Assembly (NCBI RefSeq): GCF_002101335.1
Contig: NZ_CP020773.1
Span: 620,001 to 684,000, forward strand
Length of the DNA stretch: 64,000 nt
DNA from: Staphylococcus lutrae
Lineage (GTDB): Bacteria; Bacillota; Bacilli; Staphylococcales; Staphylococcaceae
Reading direction: 5' to 3'
Shown here piece after piece: positions 15,634-29,353 of this stretch; within the stretch, counting starts at the first letter, position 1; every line of letters begins with the position of its first letter. The notes beneath the pieces were generated by a model that worked only from the letters and a program-made list of their open reading frames with translations, ran no database searches and had not been told where the DNA came from. Position numbers and translations under genes: made by a program.

Positions 15634-15799
15634 AATAGAGTCCTCCTAGTGAATAAATGTTTCTATAGTTTTTGGGCCAGTGTGTCATAACAATCTTGGT
15701 GCACGCTTTATTCCGTTAACTGTTGATCTTTCCTGCTTATATATCTTGTAACACAATAAGTTTCCGGGGCTTATCGTGGGGTGATATAAAACAATACCG
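15634..15799 (-). ncRNA. 5' leader of rplM (candidate L13 leader)
   Basis: The untranslated region between the predicted transcript start near 15799 and rplM. It contains AAGCCCCGG/AAACTTATTG-type pairing segments and the motif GTTATGACACACTGGCC (15675-15691), nearly repeated in the rpsJ leader. Position and length fit the L13 leader family of Firmicutes, but the fold was not computed. Confidence 0.5.
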
Positions 15800-15805
15800 T
15801 TAACT

Positions 15806-15834
15806 ATCATATAAGTTTTAGCGTATAATGTCAA
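15806..15834 (-). promoter_or_regulatory. Promoter of rplM-rpsI
   Basis: A perfect TTGACA (15834-15829) and TATGAT (15811-15806) are separated by 17 bases, a strong vegetative promoter. Confidence 0.85.
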
Positions 15835-15843
15835 TGCGTTTCA

Positions 15844-16647
15844 CTAAATTTGCGTGGATTTTTTAACATGAATTTTGATATCCGGTCCAAAATCTGCTGT
15901 TAGTTGCTCAGGCGCTAAGTAAATCTTCTCTAAATAGAGTCCTTCTGCCGGTGCAGTATGCGGAACCAGATTTCTATCTTTTTTCGCCAGCAACTGAGGT
16001 ATCGCTTCTGCAGTTCGTTTTCCTTTCCCAACCTCTAACAAATAAGCCATAATTACGCGTACCATATTGTATAAAAAGCCCGAACCTGTAATGATGAAAT
16101 CGATGCCATCCTGTGTCACTTCAATACGGCTTTCATAAATGGTCCTTTCCTTGCTTTCTACTTCTGTTTTCTGTGAACAAAATGTCGTAAAATCATGCGT
16201 CCCTAAAAAATATTGTGCGGCTCGTTGCATTGCTTCAATATTCAAAGATTGCGGCTCATATGTTTTCAGTTGTGACCAAAATGGATTGCGATGTGGTGCT
16301 TGATAAATCGCATAACGATAACGCTTGCCGACACAATCATAGCGGCAATGAAAGTCTGCATCAATAAACGTCACTTCATGAACATAAATATCGTCAGGCA
16401 TCGCACGGTTCATGGCGTACTGCCATCGTTCTGGTGTGAGGTTTAAATGTGTATCAAAATGAAAGTATTGTTCTAGTGCATGCACACCACGATCTGTACG
16501 ACTAGACGGATGGATTCGGACCGGTCGTTGATGCATCCGCTTGAGTAATTTTTCAAAGTATCCCTGTACAGTGCGACCTTGATTTTGAATTTGGAATCCT
16601 AAAAACTGTGCACCGTTATAACTGATTTTAACGAGGACTCGTTGCAT
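15844..16647 (-). CDS. truA: tRNA pseudouridine(38-40) synthase TruA
   Basis: The start at 16647 ([33 protein letters not shown]) is chosen because AAAGGACG precedes it and the family begins there. The catalytic aspartate lies in [11 protein letters not shown] (about residues 46-56). The product is 267 residues. TruA isomerises uridines 38-40 in the anticodon arm of many tRNAs. It is the last gene of the ecfA1-ecfA2-ecfT-truA run, 20 bases after ecfT. Confidence 0.95.
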   Translation of the reverse strand: MQRVLVKISYNGAQFLGFQIQNQGRTVQGYFEKLLKRMHQRPVRIHPSSRTDRGVHALEQYFHFDTHLNLTPERWQYAMNRAMPDDIYVHEVTFIDADFHCRYDCVGKRYRYAIYQAPHRNPFWSQLKTYEPQSLNIEAMQRAAQYFLGTHDFTTFCSQKTEVESKERTIYESRIEVTQDGIDFIITGSGFLYNMVRVIMAYLLEVGKGKRTAEAIPQLLAKKDRNLVPHTAPAEGLYLEKIYLAPEQLTADFGPDIKIHVKKSTQI

Positions 16648-16667
16648 AAAATCGTCCTTTCTCTTTT

Positions 16668-17471
16668 TTAAAAGTTGTGACTTAACCAGAGCGATACAGC
16701 TGCGATTGGCACTAGACTTACTATCAGCCACGTATCACGCGCTTGCCATTTCAAGATACGGTAGCTTGTCCGTTCTGCTTGCGCGTCGTAGCCTCTCACT
16801 TCCATTGCAATCGCTAACTCTTCTGCACGTTGAAAGGCAGAAATAAACAATGGAATCAGCAATGGGATAAACGCTCTAATCCGCGTCATCAAAGAACCTG
16901 AACTCATATCGGACCCTCGTGATTTTTGCGATAAAATAATTTTGTCGAGTTCTTCCATTAATGTCGGAATAAATCGAAGTGCAATGGCCATCATCATACT
17001 TAACGCTGCCACTGGAACTTTAATATATTTTAACGGTTTGAACAAACGGTCAAAGGCATCCGTGAGATTCAGTGGACTGGTCGTCAATGTCAACACTGTC
17101 GAAGCAATCATGATCAAACTGAGTCTGAATAAAATCAAAATGCCTTCCCGTATGCCGTTCGTATCAATTGAAATGATTCCCCATTCAAAGAGCCGTGTGC
17201 CTCCCTTTGTTAAAAAGAGATGCATGATTAACGTCAATATTAAAAAGAAAAACACGGGAGACAAGCCTTTTATTAAAAACCAAAAAGGGATGCGCGCCAG
17301 TCGTATCATCACACCTAAAACAAGTGCCAACCATAAATAACTCATAGGGTGATGCCCCATAAAAATGATGATGATAAATAAAAACACAAAGATCAGCTTA
17401 GACCGGGGATCCAAGCGGTGTATCATCGTATCTAAAGGAAGGTAACGCCCGATAATCATTTTATCTTTCAT
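16668..17471 (-). CDS. ecfT: Energy-coupling factor transporter transmembrane protein EcfT
   Basis: The start at 17471 ([26 protein letters not shown]) lies 6 bases after GGAGG and overlaps the end of ecfA2 by 11 bases. The product is 267 residues with about five hydrophobic segments. It has the cytoplasmic coupling motifs with the A-R-G pattern (SQKSRGSDM and AMEVRGYDA). EcfT joins the two ATPases to exchangeable vitamin-binding S proteins (riboflavin, biotin, folate and others), which are encoded elsewhere. Confidence 0.95.
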   Translation of the reverse strand: MKDKMIIGRYLPLDTMIHRLDPRSKLIFVFLFIIIIFMGHHPMSYLWLALVLGVMIRLARIPFWFLIKGLSPVFFFLILTLIMHLFLTKGGTRLFEWGIISIDTNGIREGILILFRLSLIMIASTVLTLTTSPLNLTDAFDRLFKPLKYIKVPVAALSMMMAIALRFIPTLMEELDKIILSQKSRGSDMSSGSLMTRIRAFIPLLIPLFISAFQRAEELAIAMEVRGYDAQAERTSYRILKWQARDTWLIVSLVPIAAVSLWLSHNF

Positions 17472-18327
17472 GACGCTGCCTCCATCCTTCATACATCGTG
17501 ACAAAATCTTCTTCAGTCAACGCTAACGTGCCAAATTGAATGCCTAATCGTGCTTCAACATCTCTCTGTAGGCGTACAACATGTGGTAAGCAAAGATGAA
17601 GTGCACGCACATCTTCTGGCCGCTGAAAAAAGTCAGCTGGCGTTGTCGATTCGATGAGTGTGCCTTTTTGCATGATTTTAATTTCATCCGCATAGGCTGC
17701 CACATCATTCATATCATGTGTCACTAAAATAATTGTTTTTTCTGCTTCTTGTTGTAATTTTTTAAACAAAGTCATCACTTGCTTTTTACTTCTTGGATCG
17801 AGCCCTGCTGTCGGTTCATCTAAGACCAAAATATCTGGGTCCATTGCCAAAATAGCTGTTAACGCAATCTTGCGCATTTGACCGCCAGATAACTGGAATG
17901 GAGATTGTCCCATAATTTGATCCACATCAAACCCCAATTCACTCAATAACTGTCTGGCCTTGTCTTTCGCGCTTTCGAGATTCATGCCATAATTATTTGG
18001 TCCGAAGAGGATTTCTTTCTCTACGGTTTCTTCAAAAAGTTGTGATTCTGGGAATTGAAAGACCATGCCCACGCGTTGACGGATAGGTTTTAGTAATTTA
18101 TCTTTCGTTTTTCTATCAACTTCCACGTCAAATAATTGCATTTTACCTCTTGACGGTTTCAACAAACCATTGAAATGCTGAATCAATGTTGATTTACCAG
18201 AGCCTGTTTGGCCAATAATCGCATAATAACGGCCGGGTAAAAACTCAGTGGTAATTTGATTTAATGCTTGATATTCATATGGCGTTTTTCGTTGATACGT
18301 ATAGGAAACATCTTCAAATTTAATCAT
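17461..18327 (-). CDS. ecfA2: Energy-coupling factor transporter ATP-binding protein EcfA2
   Basis: 288 residues. Walker [11 protein letters not shown]-loop [12 protein letters not shown] signature [11 protein letters not shown], Walker [13 protein letters not shown] and the switch histidine VTHDMNDV are all present. It is the second ATPase of the group II ECF transporter module. Its ATG overlaps the ecfA1 stop by 4 bases, which suggests coupled translation. Confidence 0.96.
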   Translation of the reverse strand: MIKFEDVSYTYQRKTPYEYQALNQITTEFLPGRYYAIIGQTGSGKSTLIQHFNGLLKPSRGKMQLFDVEVDRKTKDKLLKPIRQRVGMVFQFPESQLFEETVEKEILFGPNNYGMNLESAKDKARQLLSELGFDVDQIMGQSPFQLSGGQMRKIALTAILAMDPDILVLDEPTAGLDPRSKKQVMTLFKKLQQEAEKTIILVTHDMNDVAAYADEIKIMQKGTLIESTTPADFFQRPEDVRALHLCLPHVVRLQRDVEARLGIQFGTLALTEEDFVTMYEGWRQRHER

Positions 18328-19133
18328 GTCAACCGCTCCAATAGTCCTTCATAAGTCATATATGAATGTCCAAAATTTAATTTTTGAGCCATACGCATTT
18401 CAAATGGCAAGTCGAGCCCGATATCTAATAATTGCGCACCTTGTTTAAAAACCGTTTCTGCTGTTCCGTTTAACAATATTTCTCCTTGATTCATCACAAT
18501 GATGCGATCAGACGACACAACTTCAGAAAGATCGTGTGTAATTGCAATGACCGTCACACCCTGAGTCTGATTTAATTTTTTTACTAATGTTAAAATGTCA
18601 CGTCTTCCTTCTGGATCTAGCATCGCTGTCGCTTCATCCAAAATGATGAGTTGTGGTTCAAGTGCTAGAACGCCCGCAATGGCTACACGTTGCTTTTGTC
18701 CACCAGAAAGCGCAGCAGGCTCATGATGCTGCTTGTCATACATATCAACATCTTTCAGTACTGCCGGAACGATTTCATGCATCGTGTCGTATGAAAGTGC
18801 CTGATTTTCCAATCCAAACGCCACATCAAACCGTACTGTTGAACCGACAAACTGGTTTTCAGGATTTTGAAACACCATACCTATCCGATGTTGAAAGGCA
18901 GGACGCTCAACACCTTTAATCGATTGCCCATTGATACGAATGTCACCTTCAAAGGTTTGTTCTATTCCCGTCAGTAATTTGGCCAATGTCGATTTGCCCG
19001 ATCCATTGTGACCGACGATGGAAACCCAGTCGCCTTTTTTTACATTAAACTGTATATTTCGCAAAACATAAGGTTGATCTGCTTGATATCGAAAAGACAC
19101 ATGATCAAATTCCACTAGATATTGCCCTTCCAT
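18324..19133 (-). CDS. ecfA1: Energy-coupling factor transporter ATP-binding protein EcfA1
   Basis: 269 residues with Walker [11 protein letters not shown]-loop [10 protein letters not shown], signature [11 protein letters not shown], Walker [13 protein letters not shown] and ITHDLSEV. EcfA1 pairs with EcfA2 to energise uptake of vitamins through EcfT. It is the first gene of the module after a 516-bp gap from rplQ that contains terminators, so it likely has its own promoter, though none is obvious. Confidence 0.96.
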   Translation of the reverse strand: MEGQYLVEFDHVSFRYQADQPYVLRNIQFNVKKGDWVSIVGHNGSGKSTLAKLLTGIEQTFEGDIRINGQSIKGVERPAFQHRIGMVFQNPENQFVGSTVRFDVAFGLENQALSYDTMHEIVPAVLKDVDMYDKQHHEPAALSGGQKQRVAIAGVLALEPQLIILDEATAMLDPEGRRDILTLVKKLNQTQGVTVIAITHDLSEVVSSDRIIVMNQGEILLNGTAETVFKQGAQLLDIGLDLPFEMRMAQKLNFGHSYMTYEGLLERLT

Positions 19134-19420
19134 TGCTGATCCCTCCTTTGTCTACTAATATGACTATTTTACAAAAAACAGCATCATTTGTATATGTATC
19201 CAACCCCGTACGATTGTTGCATCATTTAAAACGTTATCCATAAATACGATAGTCCACTCGGATCGACATCAGCGTCTCACCGATATTGTCATTATGGTAC
19301 TCGTGCACTTTTATCAAATTTCATCCTCAATATCAATAGTTCAACGCAATCCGTACGTATGGTTGTCAATCATCAAAAGTCCAAATTTCGTTTAATCTCT
19401 CCACTTTAAACGCAAAAATA

Positions 19421-19479
19421 GTGGATGTCTATCCCATATCGAAAAGGCTTCACCATTATTTCGATATATCAACATCCAC
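19421..19479 (-). terminator. Long two-part hairpin, likely second terminator after rplQ
   Basis: The outer arms GTGGATGT (19421-19428)/ACATCCAC (19472-19479) enclose the inner arms ATATCGAAA (19436-19444)/TTTCGATAT (19459-19467). On the minus strand the stem is followed by TATTTTTG. Confidence 0.6.
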
Positions 19480-19506
19480 GTCATTCGCTATTCGTTTACA
19501 CAACAT

Positions 19507-19545
19507 AAAAAAGCGCGCACCCCATCCCTATTGAGTTCACGCTTT
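19507..19545 (-). terminator. Terminator of the S10-spc-alpha transcript
   Basis: AAAGCG (19510-19515) and CGCTTT (19540-19545) pair; on the minus strand the stem runs into TTTTTTATG. It lies about 105 bases past the rplQ stop. Confidence 0.6.
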
Positions 19546-19649
19546 GTCGTCAATATTTAATTGGATGGGGCACTCTGAGCTAGACAATATTTGTATGTGG
19601 CAAACATTATCGTTGCACTCATTTGCTTTCATGTAGTAGTGTGTATTAA

Positions 19650-20018
19650 TTATACTAATTCGATAATCACTTTTAATGCACCGTCACCATGACGTGGCGC
19701 AACTTTAAGAATACGAGTGTAACCACCTTGACGTTCTTGATAACGTTCAGCAATTTCACCGAATAATTTTTGAAGTGCTGTTTGTGTTGTTTCATCTTCA
19801 TTTAAAATTTCAACATTACGTAATGTTTTAGCTGCATTACGACGAGAAGCTAAGTCACCTTTTTTACCTAAAGTGATTAATTTTTCAACTACACTACGAA
19901 GTTCTTTCGCACGTGCTTCAGTCGTTTCAATGCGTTCGCTTACGATTAATGCTGTTGCTAAATCACGTAACATTGCTTTACGTTGATCTGAAGTACGACC
20001 TAATTTTCTGTAACCCAT
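19650..20018 (-). CDS. rplQ: 50S ribosomal protein L17
   Basis: 122 residues ([25 protein letters not shown]), normal for the family, with GGAGG 7 bases upstream. L17 sits near the peptide exit of the large subunit. It is the last gene of the alpha operon, 16 bases after rpoA. Confidence 0.97.
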   Translation of the reverse strand: MGYRKLGRTSDQRKAMLRDLATALIVSERIETTEARAKELRSVVEKLITLGKKGDLASRRNAAKTLRNVEILNEDETTQTALQKLFGEIAERYQERQGGYTRILKVAPRHGDGALKVIIELV

Positions 20019-20034
20019 GAGTTAACCTCCTTTA

Positions 20035-20979
20035 TCAATCTTCTTTTCTTAGACCTAATCCTAAGTCTTCTAATTTGTATTTTACTTCTTCAAGAGACTT
20101 ACGACCTAAGTTACGAACTTTCATCATATCAGCCTCTGATTTGTCAGCGAGTTCTTGCACTGAGTTAATACCCGCACGTTTAAGACAGTTGTAAGAACGT
20201 ACAGATAAGTCTAATTCTTCAATAGACATTTCTAATACTTTTTCTTTTTGATCTTCTTCTTTTTCAATCATGATTTCTGCATTTTGTGCTTCATCAGTGA
20301 GACTCACAAATATGTTTAAATGCTCAGTCATAATTTTTGCAGCTAAAGATACTGACTCTTGTGGTGTAATAGAACCATCTGTCCATACATCTAATGTTAA
20401 TTTATCAAAGTCAGAACTTTGTCCCACACGTGTGTTTTCAACTGTATAGTTCACGCGCTCTACTGGAGAGTACAATGAATCAACTGGAATCACACCAATT
20501 GGAAGATCACTTGAGTTGTTTTGATCAGCTAATGCATACCCACGTCCTGTATTCGCAACTAAACGTAACTTCAGGTGACCGCCTTTAGATACTGTTGCAA
20601 TTTTAAGATCCGGGTTCAAAATTTCAACATCACTGTCATGCATAATGTCTTTCGCAGTGACTTCGCCTTCTTCTTTAATATCGATTTCTAGTGTTTTGTC
20701 TTCTTCTGAATATATTTTAAGTGCTAACTTTTTAATATTCATTACAATTGTAGACACATCTTCAACGACATGGTCGATTGCTGAGAATTCGTGCAACACA
20801 CCTTCAATTTCGATATATTTCACAGCCGCACCTGGTAATGATGATAGTAGGATACGACGTAAGGAGTTTCCTAGTGTAGTACCATAACCACGCTCAAGTG
20901 GTTCAACAACGAACTTACCGAATTTAGCATCATCACTAACTTCAATTGTCTCAATTCTAGGTTTCTCAATTTCAATCAT
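20035..20979 (-). CDS. rpoA: DNA-directed RNA polymerase alpha subunit
   Basis: 314 residues. The N-terminal domain (about 1-230) contains the assembly region [20 protein letters not shown]. The C-terminal domain (about 245-314) holds the helix-hairpin-helix [48 protein letters not shown], which contacts UP elements and activators. The length and motifs match staphylococcal RpoA. It lies between rpsK and rplQ with a strong AAGGAGG. Confidence 0.98.
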   Translation of the reverse strand: MIEIEKPRIETIEVSDDAKFGKFVVEPLERGYGTTLGNSLRRILLSSLPGAAVKYIEIEGVLHEFSAIDHVVEDVSTIVMNIKKLALKIYSEEDKTLEIDIKEEGEVTAKDIMHDSDVEILNPDLKIATVSKGGHLKLRLVANTGRGYALADQNNSSDLPIGVIPVDSLYSPVERVNYTVENTRVGQSSDFDKLTLDVWTDGSITPQESVSLAAKIMTEHLNIFVSLTDEAQNAEIMIEKEEDQKEKVLEMSIEELDLSVRSYNCLKRAGINSVQELADKSEADMMKVRNLGRKSLEEVKYKLEDLGLGLRKED

Positions 20980-21054
20980 TTACATATCCTCCTTAAGTAC
21001 GTCGACTTGCATAAACTATAAATTCAAGTGATTTGTGACAAAACAAAAATTTAA

Positions 21055-21444
21055 TTATACGCGACGACGTTTTGGTGGACGGCAACCATTATGTGGAACT
21101 GGAGTAACGTCTTTAATCGCTGTTACTTCTAGACCAGCTGATTGTAATGCACGGATCGCTGATTCACGACCTGGACCAGGACCTTTAACAGTCACTTCAA
21201 CTGATTTCAAACCGTGCTCCATTGCTGCTTTTGAAGCAGTTTCAGAAGCCATTTGAGCTGCAAATGGTGTTGATTTTTTTGAACCTTTAAAACCAAGTGC
21301 CCCTGCAGATGACCATGATAAAGCATTACCGAATTCATCTGTAATAGTTACAATTGTATTGTTGAATGTTGAACGGATGTGAGCCACACCATTTTCAATA
21401 TTCTTTTTCACTCTACGTTTACGTGATACTTGTTTACGTGCCAT
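21055..21444 (-). CDS. rpsK: 30S ribosomal protein S11
   Basis: 129 residues ([36 protein letters not shown]...[11 protein letters not shown]). S11 lies on the 30S platform and contacts the E site and mRNA. It is followed 75 bases later by rpoA, the largest gap inside the alpha part of the cluster. Confidence 0.97.
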   Translation of the reverse strand: MARKQVSRKRRVKKNIENGVAHIRSTFNNTIVTITDEFGNALSWSSAGALGFKGSKKSTPFAAQMASETASKAAMEHGLKSVEVTVKGPGPGRESAIRALQSAGLEVTAIKDVTPVPHNGCRPPKRRRV

Positions 21445-21468
21445 AGTATAATATGCCTCCTTTACCTA

Positions 21469-21834
21469 TTATTTTTTCTTGTTAGCGACAGTTTTAACTG
21501 GGCCTTTACGCGTACGCGCATTGTTTTTAGTTCTTTGACCGTTAACTGGCAAACCACGACGATGGCGGATACCACGGTATGATGAAATTTCCATCAAACG
21601 TTTAATGTTTAAGTTTGTTTCACGGCGTAAGTCACCTTCAACTTTATAGCCATCGACAACTTCACGAATACGACCTAATTCATCGTCAGTTAAATCTTTA
21701 ACACGTGTGTCTTCTGAAACATTCGCTTCTGAAAGGATCTTTTGTGCTGATGTTTTACCGATACCGTAGATATAAGTTAATGAGATTACTACGCGTTTAT
21801 CACGTGGGATATCAATTCCTGCAATACGTGCCAT
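21469..21834 (-). CDS. rpsM: 30S ribosomal protein S13
   Basis: 121 residues ([34 protein letters not shown]) with the helix-two-turn-helix core and the basic tail [16 protein letters not shown] that reaches P-site tRNA. S13 also forms bridges to the large subunit. The gene lies between rpmJ and rpsK. Confidence 0.97.
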   Translation of the reverse strand: MARIAGIDIPRDKRVVISLTYIYGIGKTSAQKILSEANVSEDTRVKDLTDDELGRIREVVDGYKVEGDLRRETNLNIKRLMEISSYRGIRHRRGLPVNGQRTKNNARTRKGPVKTVANKKK

Positions 21835-21857
21835 TATATTTTACACCTCTCTTTTAA

Positions 21858-21974
<117 letters not shown>

Positions 21975-22003
21975 TTATACCTCCTTCAATGTTGGAGTGA
22001 CAA

Positions 22004-22222
22004 TTATTTATAACGATATGTGATTCTTCCGCGTGTTAAGTCATACGGAGACATTTCTACTGTTACTTTGTCGCCAGGTAGAATACGAATATAGTTCATA
22101 CGAATTTTACCACTCACATGTGCTAGAATTTCATGACCATTTTCTAATTCTACTTTAAACATTGCATTTGGTAAAGTATCTAATACTGTACCTTCAAGTT
22201 CGATAACGTCTTGTTTTGCCAT
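22004..22222 (-). CDS. infA: Translation initiation factor IF-1
   Basis: 72 residues, a single S1-type OB fold ([72 protein letters not shown]). IF-1 occupies the A site during initiation. The 157-bp gap to adk upstream is long for this cluster and may hold an internal promoter, but no clear hexamers are seen. Confidence 0.98.
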
Positions 22223-22379
22223 TTGGAATAACGCCTCCTTTTGTTGTAAGGATAGAGAATACTAGCTTGTGCATACTCGACTGATGTGTCTGACATTTAC
22301 CCTTGCCAAGCGGTTTGAAATGATCCATTTCATTCATATGCTCAGCGTAAACGTCTTAAAAAGTAAATTGGATTCAACC

Positions 22380-24342
<1,963 letters not shown>

Positions 24343-24343
<1 letters not shown>

Positions 24344-24783
24344 TAGATCACCTCTTGTGCTCCGCCTTTCGCTTCGATGGCGGCTACAGCTGAAGCTGAG
24401 AATTTGTGTGCTTTAACAGTTAATTTCTTTTCTAATGAACCATTACCTAAAACTTTAATGCCAGCTTTTTCGTTTTTAACTACGCCTGTTTCAATTAATA
24501 ATTCTGGTGTTACCTCTGTACCATCTTCAAATCGATTAAGTTGGTCCAAGTTAACAATTGCGTATTCTTTACGATTGATGTTAGTGAAACCACGTTTTGG
24601 AAGACGACGGAACAATGGTAATTGACCACCTTCGAAACCTGGTCTTACGCCACCACCTGAACGTGATTTTTGACCTTTTTGTCCACGACCACTTGTTTTA
24701 CCGTTACCTGTACCTGCACCACGACCGACACGGTTACGTACTTTACGTGATCCTTCTGATGGTTTTAATTCATGTAATTTCAT
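24343..24783 (-). CDS. rplO: 50S ribosomal protein L15
   Basis: 146 residues with a glycine-rich basic N-terminal extension ([35 protein letters not shown]) and the C-terminal L27e/L15-type domain. It is a late-assembly protein of the large subunit. It lies 16 bases after rpmD, with AAGGAGG upstream. Confidence 0.97.
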
Positions 24784-24799
24784 TTTGGCACCTCCTTAA

Positions 24800-24979
24800 T
24801 TATTGTTCTTCTACTGATACTAAGTGACTTACTTTATTAATTTGTCCACGAATTGCTGCGTTGTCCTCAACTGTAACAGATGAGTTGATCTTGTTAAGAC
24901 CAAGCGCTTTAACTGTTTTACGTTGTGTTTCAGGACGTCCGATAACGCTTCGAGTGAGGGTAATTTTAATTTTAGTCAT
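24800..24979 (-). CDS. rpmD: 50S ribosomal protein L30
   Basis: 59 codons ([59 protein letters not shown]) between rpsE and rplO, with GGAGG upstream. It is the short bacterial form of L30. Confidence 0.97.
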   Translation of the reverse strand: MTKIKITLTRSVIGRPETQRKTVKALGLNKINSSVTVEDNAAIRGQINKVSHLVSVEEQ

Positions 24980-24995
24980 TGATCTGTTTCCCTCC

Positions 24996-25496
24996 TTAAT
25001 TATATAATTCTTCTACTGATTTGCCACGTAAACGCGCTACGTCCTCAGCATTTTTTAAGTTTTGTAAACCATTCATAGTCGCACGAACCATGTTAATTGG
25101 TGTGTTTGAACCTAATGATTTACTTAAAATGTCAGTAATACCCGCAAGTTCTAATACGGCACGAACTGGTCCACCTGCGATAACACCTGTACCAGGTGCA
25201 GCTGGTTTCATTAAAACACTTCCTGAACCGAAACGTCCAGTAATTGTATGTGGTGTTGTACCATCCACACGCGTAACAGTAATTAAGTCTTTTTTCGCAG
25301 CTTCTACTGCTTTTTTGATTGCTTCAGGTACCTCTTGTGCTTTACCAGTACCGAATCCAACGCGACCATTTTTGTCACCTACTACTACAAGTGCTGTAAA
25401 ACGGAAACGACGTCCACCTTTTACTACTTTAGCAACACGGTTAATCGTAACAACGCGTTCTTCAAATTCTTTAACTTCTTCTTCTCTACGAGCCAT
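24996..25496 (-). CDS. rpsE: 30S ribosomal protein S5
   Basis: 166 residues with the N-terminal double-stranded RNA-binding fold and the conserved [26 protein letters not shown] loop, the site of spectinomycin-resistance changes, which appears wild type here. S5 acts in decoding accuracy and mRNA unwinding. It lies between rplR and rpmD. Confidence 0.97.
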   Translation of the reverse strand: MARREEEVKEFEERVVTINRVAKVVKGGRRFRFTALVVVGDKNGRVGFGTGKAQEVPEAIKKAVEAAKKDLITVTRVDGTTPHTITGRFGSGSVLMKPAAPGTGVIAGGPVRAVLELAGITDILSKSLGSNTPINMVRATMNGLQNLKNAEDVARLRGKSVEELYN

Positions 25497-25518
25497 TTAT
25501 ATTGTCCCTCCTTTTAAA

Positions 25519-25878
25519 TTAAAATTGAAGTCCATTTTCACGAGCTGCATCTGCAAGTGCTTTTACACGTCCGTGGAATAAGTATCCTCCACGATCAAAT
25601 ACAACTGCTTCGATTCCTTTTTCAATTGCTTTTTTAGCAATGACTTCACCAACTTTTGATGCCATTTCTACTTTTGCACCAGAAGCATCTACATCACTAT
25701 CTTTTGTTGAAGCTTGTACTAAAGTTACGCCTTTAGTATCATCAATGATTTGTGCATAGATATGTTTATTTGAACGGTATACGTTTAAACGTGGCTTTTC
25801 GCTTGTACCTGACAATTTCGTACGAACGCGTGCATGTCTTTTTAAACGTACTTTATTTTTATCAATTTTAGTGATCAT
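25519..25878 (-). CDS. rplR: 50S ribosomal protein L18
   Basis: 119 residues ([47 protein letters not shown]...[11 protein letters not shown]). L18 binds 5S rRNA with L5 and anchors the central protuberance. The AAGGAG upstream is close to consensus. Confidence 0.97.
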   Translation of the reverse strand: MITKIDKNKVRLKRHARVRTKLSGTSEKPRLNVYRSNKHIYAQIIDDTKGVTLVQASTKDSDVDASGAKVEMASKVGEVIAKKAIEKGIEAVVFDRGGYLFHGRVKALADAARENGLQF

Positions 25879-25908
25879 TTCAATACTCCTTTCTTTAAGA
25901 GTGATTTA

Positions 25909-26445
25909 TTATTTACCAGTTTTACCTTCTTTACGACGAACATATTCACCTTGATAGCGAATACCTTTACCTTTGTAAGGTTCTGGAGGTCTCACGTCAC
26001 GAATTTTTGATGCTGTTGCACCCACTAATTCTTTGTTGATACCTTCAACTTTAACTGTCGTATTTTTCTCAACTGAGAAAGTGATTCCTTCTTCAGCTTC
26101 GATCTCAACTGGATGAGAGTAACCTACGTTCAATACAAGGTTTTTACCTTGAACTTGTGCACGATACCCTACACCGATAAGCTCAAGTGTTTTTTCGTAT
26201 CCTTTAGATACACCAATGACCATGTTATTGATTAACGCACGAGTTGTACCATGAACAGTTTTGTGTTCTTTTGAATCTGATGGTCTCACTACTTCTAGTG
26301 TGTTTTCTTCTTGTTTGTAAGTCATTTCTTCATTTAAAGTTTTTGATAATTCACCTTTAGGCCCTTTAACTGATACTGTATTACCTTCAATCGTTACAGT
26401 AACATCGCTAGGGATTTCGATAATTTTTTTACCAACACGGCTCAT
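25909..26445 (-). CDS. rplF: 50S ribosomal protein L6
   Basis: 178 residues made of two similar domains. The C-terminal signature [25 protein letters not shown] is intact. L6 lies at the base of the L7/L12 stalk near the factor-binding centre. AAGGAGG precedes the ATG. Confidence 0.97.
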   Translation of the reverse strand: MSRVGKKIIEIPSDVTVTIEGNTVSVKGPKGELSKTLNEEMTYKQEENTLEVVRPSDSKEHKTVHGTTRALINNMVIGVSKGYEKTLELIGVGYRAQVQGKNLVLNVGYSHPVEIEAEEGITFSVEKNTTVKVEGINKELVGATASKIRDVRPPEPYKGKGIRYQGEYVRRKEGKTGK

Positions 26446-26473
26446 GCTATGGCACCTCCTTATTTATTTTATA

Positions 26474-26872
26474 TTACCAAATGTAAGCTAATACTTCTCC
26501 ACCAACGTTACGCTTTCTTGCTTCTTTATCAGTGATTACACCTTCAGAAGTAGAAACTAATGCGATACCTAAACCGTTTAATACTTTAGGTACTTCGTTC
26601 GCTTTAGCGTATACACGTAAACCTGGTTTAGAGATACGTTTAAGACCTGTAATTACGCGCTCATTATTTGAACCATATTTTAAGAATAAACGGATGACAC
26701 CTTGTTTATCGTCTTCGATGTATTCTACATTTTTAATGAAACCTTCATTTTTAAGGATTTCAGCAATTTCTTTTTTAATATTTGATGCAGGTAATTCTAA
26801 TTTTTCGTGACGCACCATGTTTGCGTTTCTTACACGTGTAAGCATGTCTGCAATTGGATCTGACAATGTCAT
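26474..26872 (-). CDS. rpsH: 30S ribosomal protein S8
   Basis: 132 residues ([40 protein letters not shown]) ending in the signature [27 protein letters not shown]8 binds the central domain of 16S rRNA; in enterobacteria it represses the spc operon, but that is not established here. Confidence 0.97.
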   Translation of the reverse strand: MTLSDPIADMLTRVRNANMVRHEKLELPASNIKKEIAEILKNEGFIKNVEYIEDDKQGVIRLFLKYGSNNERVITGLKRISKPGLRVYAKANEVPKVLNGLGIALVSTSEGVITDKEARKRNVGGEVLAYIW

Positions 26873-26902
26873 AGTTGTTGCCTCCTTTCAAGAGTTAAAA
26901 TT

Positions 26903-27088
26903 TTACCAGCTCGCTTTACGAATACCAGGAATTTGACCTTTATAAGCTAATTCACGGAAACAAATACGGCAAAGTTTAAACTTACGATACACAGAATGTG
27001 GACGTCCACATTGTTCACAACGTGTATATTCACGTACTTGGAACTTTTGTTTGCGTTGTTGTTTAGCAACCATTGATTTTTTAGCCAT
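26903..27088 (-). CDS. rpsZ: 30S ribosomal protein S14, zinc-binding type Z
   Basis: 61 residues with two CxxC pairs ([20 protein letters not shown]) that coordinate zinc, so this is the short C+ form of S14. Firmicutes often have a longer zinc-independent copy elsewhere for zinc starvation. It lies between rplE and rpsH. Confidence 0.97.
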   Translation of the reverse strand: MAKKSMVAKQQRKQKFQVREYTRCEQCGRPHSVYRKFKLCRICFRELAYKGQIPGIRKASW

Positions 27089-27109
27089 TTAATTCGCCTC
27101 CTTTAGAGA

Positions 27110-27649
27110 TTATTTTTGAAACGGCATACCGAATTGAGTAAGTAATTCACGCGCTTCTTCATCAGTGTTCGCAGTTGTTACGATAACGATATCCATACCA
27201 CGTACTTTTGATACTTTATCATAGTCAATCTCAGGGAAGATTAATTGTTCTTTTACACCTAATGTGTAGTTACCGCGACCGTCAAATGCATTTTTTGATA
27301 CACCGCGGAAGTCACGTACACGTGGTAATGAAACTGAGATTAATTTATCTAAGAATTCATACATTCTTTCTCCACGTAATGTTACTTTCGCACCGATTGG
27401 CATACCTTCACGCAAACGGAATGTCGCAACTGATTTTTTCGCTTTTGTAATAAGTGGTTTTTGACCAGTGATTGCAGTTAATTCTTCAACAGCATTGTCT
27501 AATACTTTAGAGTTTTGTACTGCGTCACCTACACCCATATTCACAACGATTTTTTCGATTTTTGGTACTTCCATTACAGAACTATAGTTAAACTTTTTAA
27601 CTAAGTTTTGTGTAACTTCTGAGTTAAATTTTTCTTTTAAACGGTTCAA
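27110..27649 (-). CDS. rplE: 50S ribosomal protein L5
   Basis: The start is the TTG at 27649 ([31 protein letters not shown]). It lies 8 bases after AGGAGG and gives the family length of 179 residues; the upstream in-frame ATG at 27667 precedes the ribosome site and is unlikely. L5 binds 5S rRNA and contacts P-site tRNA. The core [31 protein letters not shown] is complete. Confidence 0.96.
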   Translation of the reverse strand: MNRLKEKFNSEVTQNLVKKFNYSSVMEVPKIEKIVVNMGVGDAVQNSKVLDNAVEELTAITGQKPLITKAKKSVATFRLREGMPIGAKVTLRGERMYEFLDKLISVSLPRVRDFRGVSKNAFDGRGNYTLGVKEQLIFPEIDYDKVSKVRGMDIVIVTTANTDEEARELLTQFGMPFQK

Positions 27650-27674
27650 AGTGGATCCTCCTTTCAACTAAATA

Positions 27675-27989
27675 TTAGTTAGACTTAATTTCTTCGCCTG
27701 ATTTTTTAGCGATTCTTACTTTTTTACCATCAACAAATTTATAGCCTACACGAGTAGGTTCGTTTGTTTTAGGATCTAAAATTTGCACATTAGAAACGTG
27801 AATAGCAGCTTCAGTTTCTAAGATTCCACCTTCAGGGTTTAATTGAGTTGGTTTTTGGTGTTTCTTAACGATGTTCACACCTTCCACAACGACACGGTCT
27901 TTTTTAGGTTCAGTTGCAACAACTTTACCCGTTTTACCTTTGTCTTTACCTGCAATAACAATGACGTTGTCACCTTTTTTGATATGCAT
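27675..27989 (-). CDS. rplX: 50S ribosomal protein L24
   Basis: The start at 27989 ([39 protein letters not shown]) is preferred because GGAGG lies 7 bases before it. The product is 104 residues, the usual length. A KOW domain occupies the first 40 residues. L24 starts assembly of the large subunit at the 5' end of 23S rRNA. Confidence 0.96.
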   Translation of the reverse strand: MHIKKGDNVIVIAGKDKGKTGKVVATEPKKDRVVVEGVNIVKKHQKPTQLNPEGGILETEAAIHVSNVQILDPKTNEPTRVGYKFVDGKKVRIAKKSGEEIKSN

Positions 27990-28032
27990 GTGGGCACCTC
28001 CTTGAAATTTGTTATTTATCATTTACGTTCGA

Positions 28033-28693
<661 letters not shown>

Positions 28694-28717
28694 TTTAGTA
28701 ACCTCCTCTTTCAATCA

Positions 28718-28927
28718 TTATTGATTTGCTTTACCTTGTTCTAATTCTCTTTCACGTGCAACAGTTTTTAGACGTGCAATTGTTTTTCTTACAGTTTTAA
28801 TTCTTGCAGTCTCTTCTAATTGACCTGTAGCTAATTGAAAGCGTAGGTTAAAAAGCTCTTCTTTTGAAGTTTTGATTTGCTCTTCGATTTCTGAAGTGGT
28901 TAAGTCTCTAATTTCCTTAGCTTTCAT
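28718..28927 (-). CDS. rpmC: 50S ribosomal protein L29
   Basis: The start at 28927 ([44 protein letters not shown]) gives 69 residues. It overlaps the rplP end by 11 bases. L29 lies beside the peptide exit and helps dock SRP and trigger factor. Confidence 0.96.
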   Translation of the reverse strand: MKAKEIRDLTTSEIEEQIKTSKEELFNLRFQLATGQLEETARIKTVRKTIARLKTVARERELEQGKANQ

Positions 28928-29351
28928 TCGTTTCACCACCCAATTCTTCACGTTTTACAAACTTCGTTTTAACTGGAAGTTTGTGGCTCGCTAAACGTAA
29001 TGCTTCACGCGCAACTTCTTCAGATACGCCTGCAACTTCAAATAAAATTCTACCTGGTTTAACAACTGCGATCCAGCCTTCAACCGCACCTTTACCAGCA
29101 CCCATACGTACTTCTAAAGGTTTTTGTGTATATGGTGTGTGAGGGAAGATTTTAATCCAAACTTTCCCGCCACGTTTCATGTAACGTGTCATAGCAATAC
29201 GAGCTGATTCGATTTGACGAGAAGTAATCCAAGACGTTGTTGTTGCTTGAAGACCGAACTCACCAAATGTTACAAAGTTACCGCCTTTAGAACGACCTTT
29301 TGTGTCAGGACGATGTTGACGACGATATTTTACACGCTTTGGTAGTAACAT
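28917..29351 (-). CDS. rplP: 50S ribosomal protein L16
   Basis: 144 residues ([48 protein letters not shown]). The signatures [30 protein letters not shown] and GRILFEVAG are intact. L16 organises the A-site tRNA region, where orthosomycin antibiotics bind. Confidence 0.97.
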   Translation of the reverse strand: MLLPKRVKYRRQHRPDTKGRSKGGNFVTFGEFGLQATTTSWITSRQIESARIAMTRYMKRGGKVWIKIFPHTPYTQKPLEVRMGAGKGAVEGWIAVVKPGRILFEVAGVSEEVAREALRLASHKLPVKTKFVKREELGGETNES

Positions 29352-29353
29352 AA

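Larger units (their letters stand above)
19134..19649. other. Gap between ecfA1 and rplQ
   Basis: No gene. It holds the alpha-operon terminator (19507-19545), a second long hairpin (19421-19479), and an 8-bp inverted repeat CCCCATCC (19520-19527)/GGATGGGG (19563-19570). The part from 19134 to 19420 shows no clear structure. Confidence 0.7.

Noticed and set aside
25021..25581. 186-residue plus-strand reading frame opposite rpsE and rplR
   Set aside because: It is a shadow frame of two well-conserved ribosomal genes and has no ribosome site.
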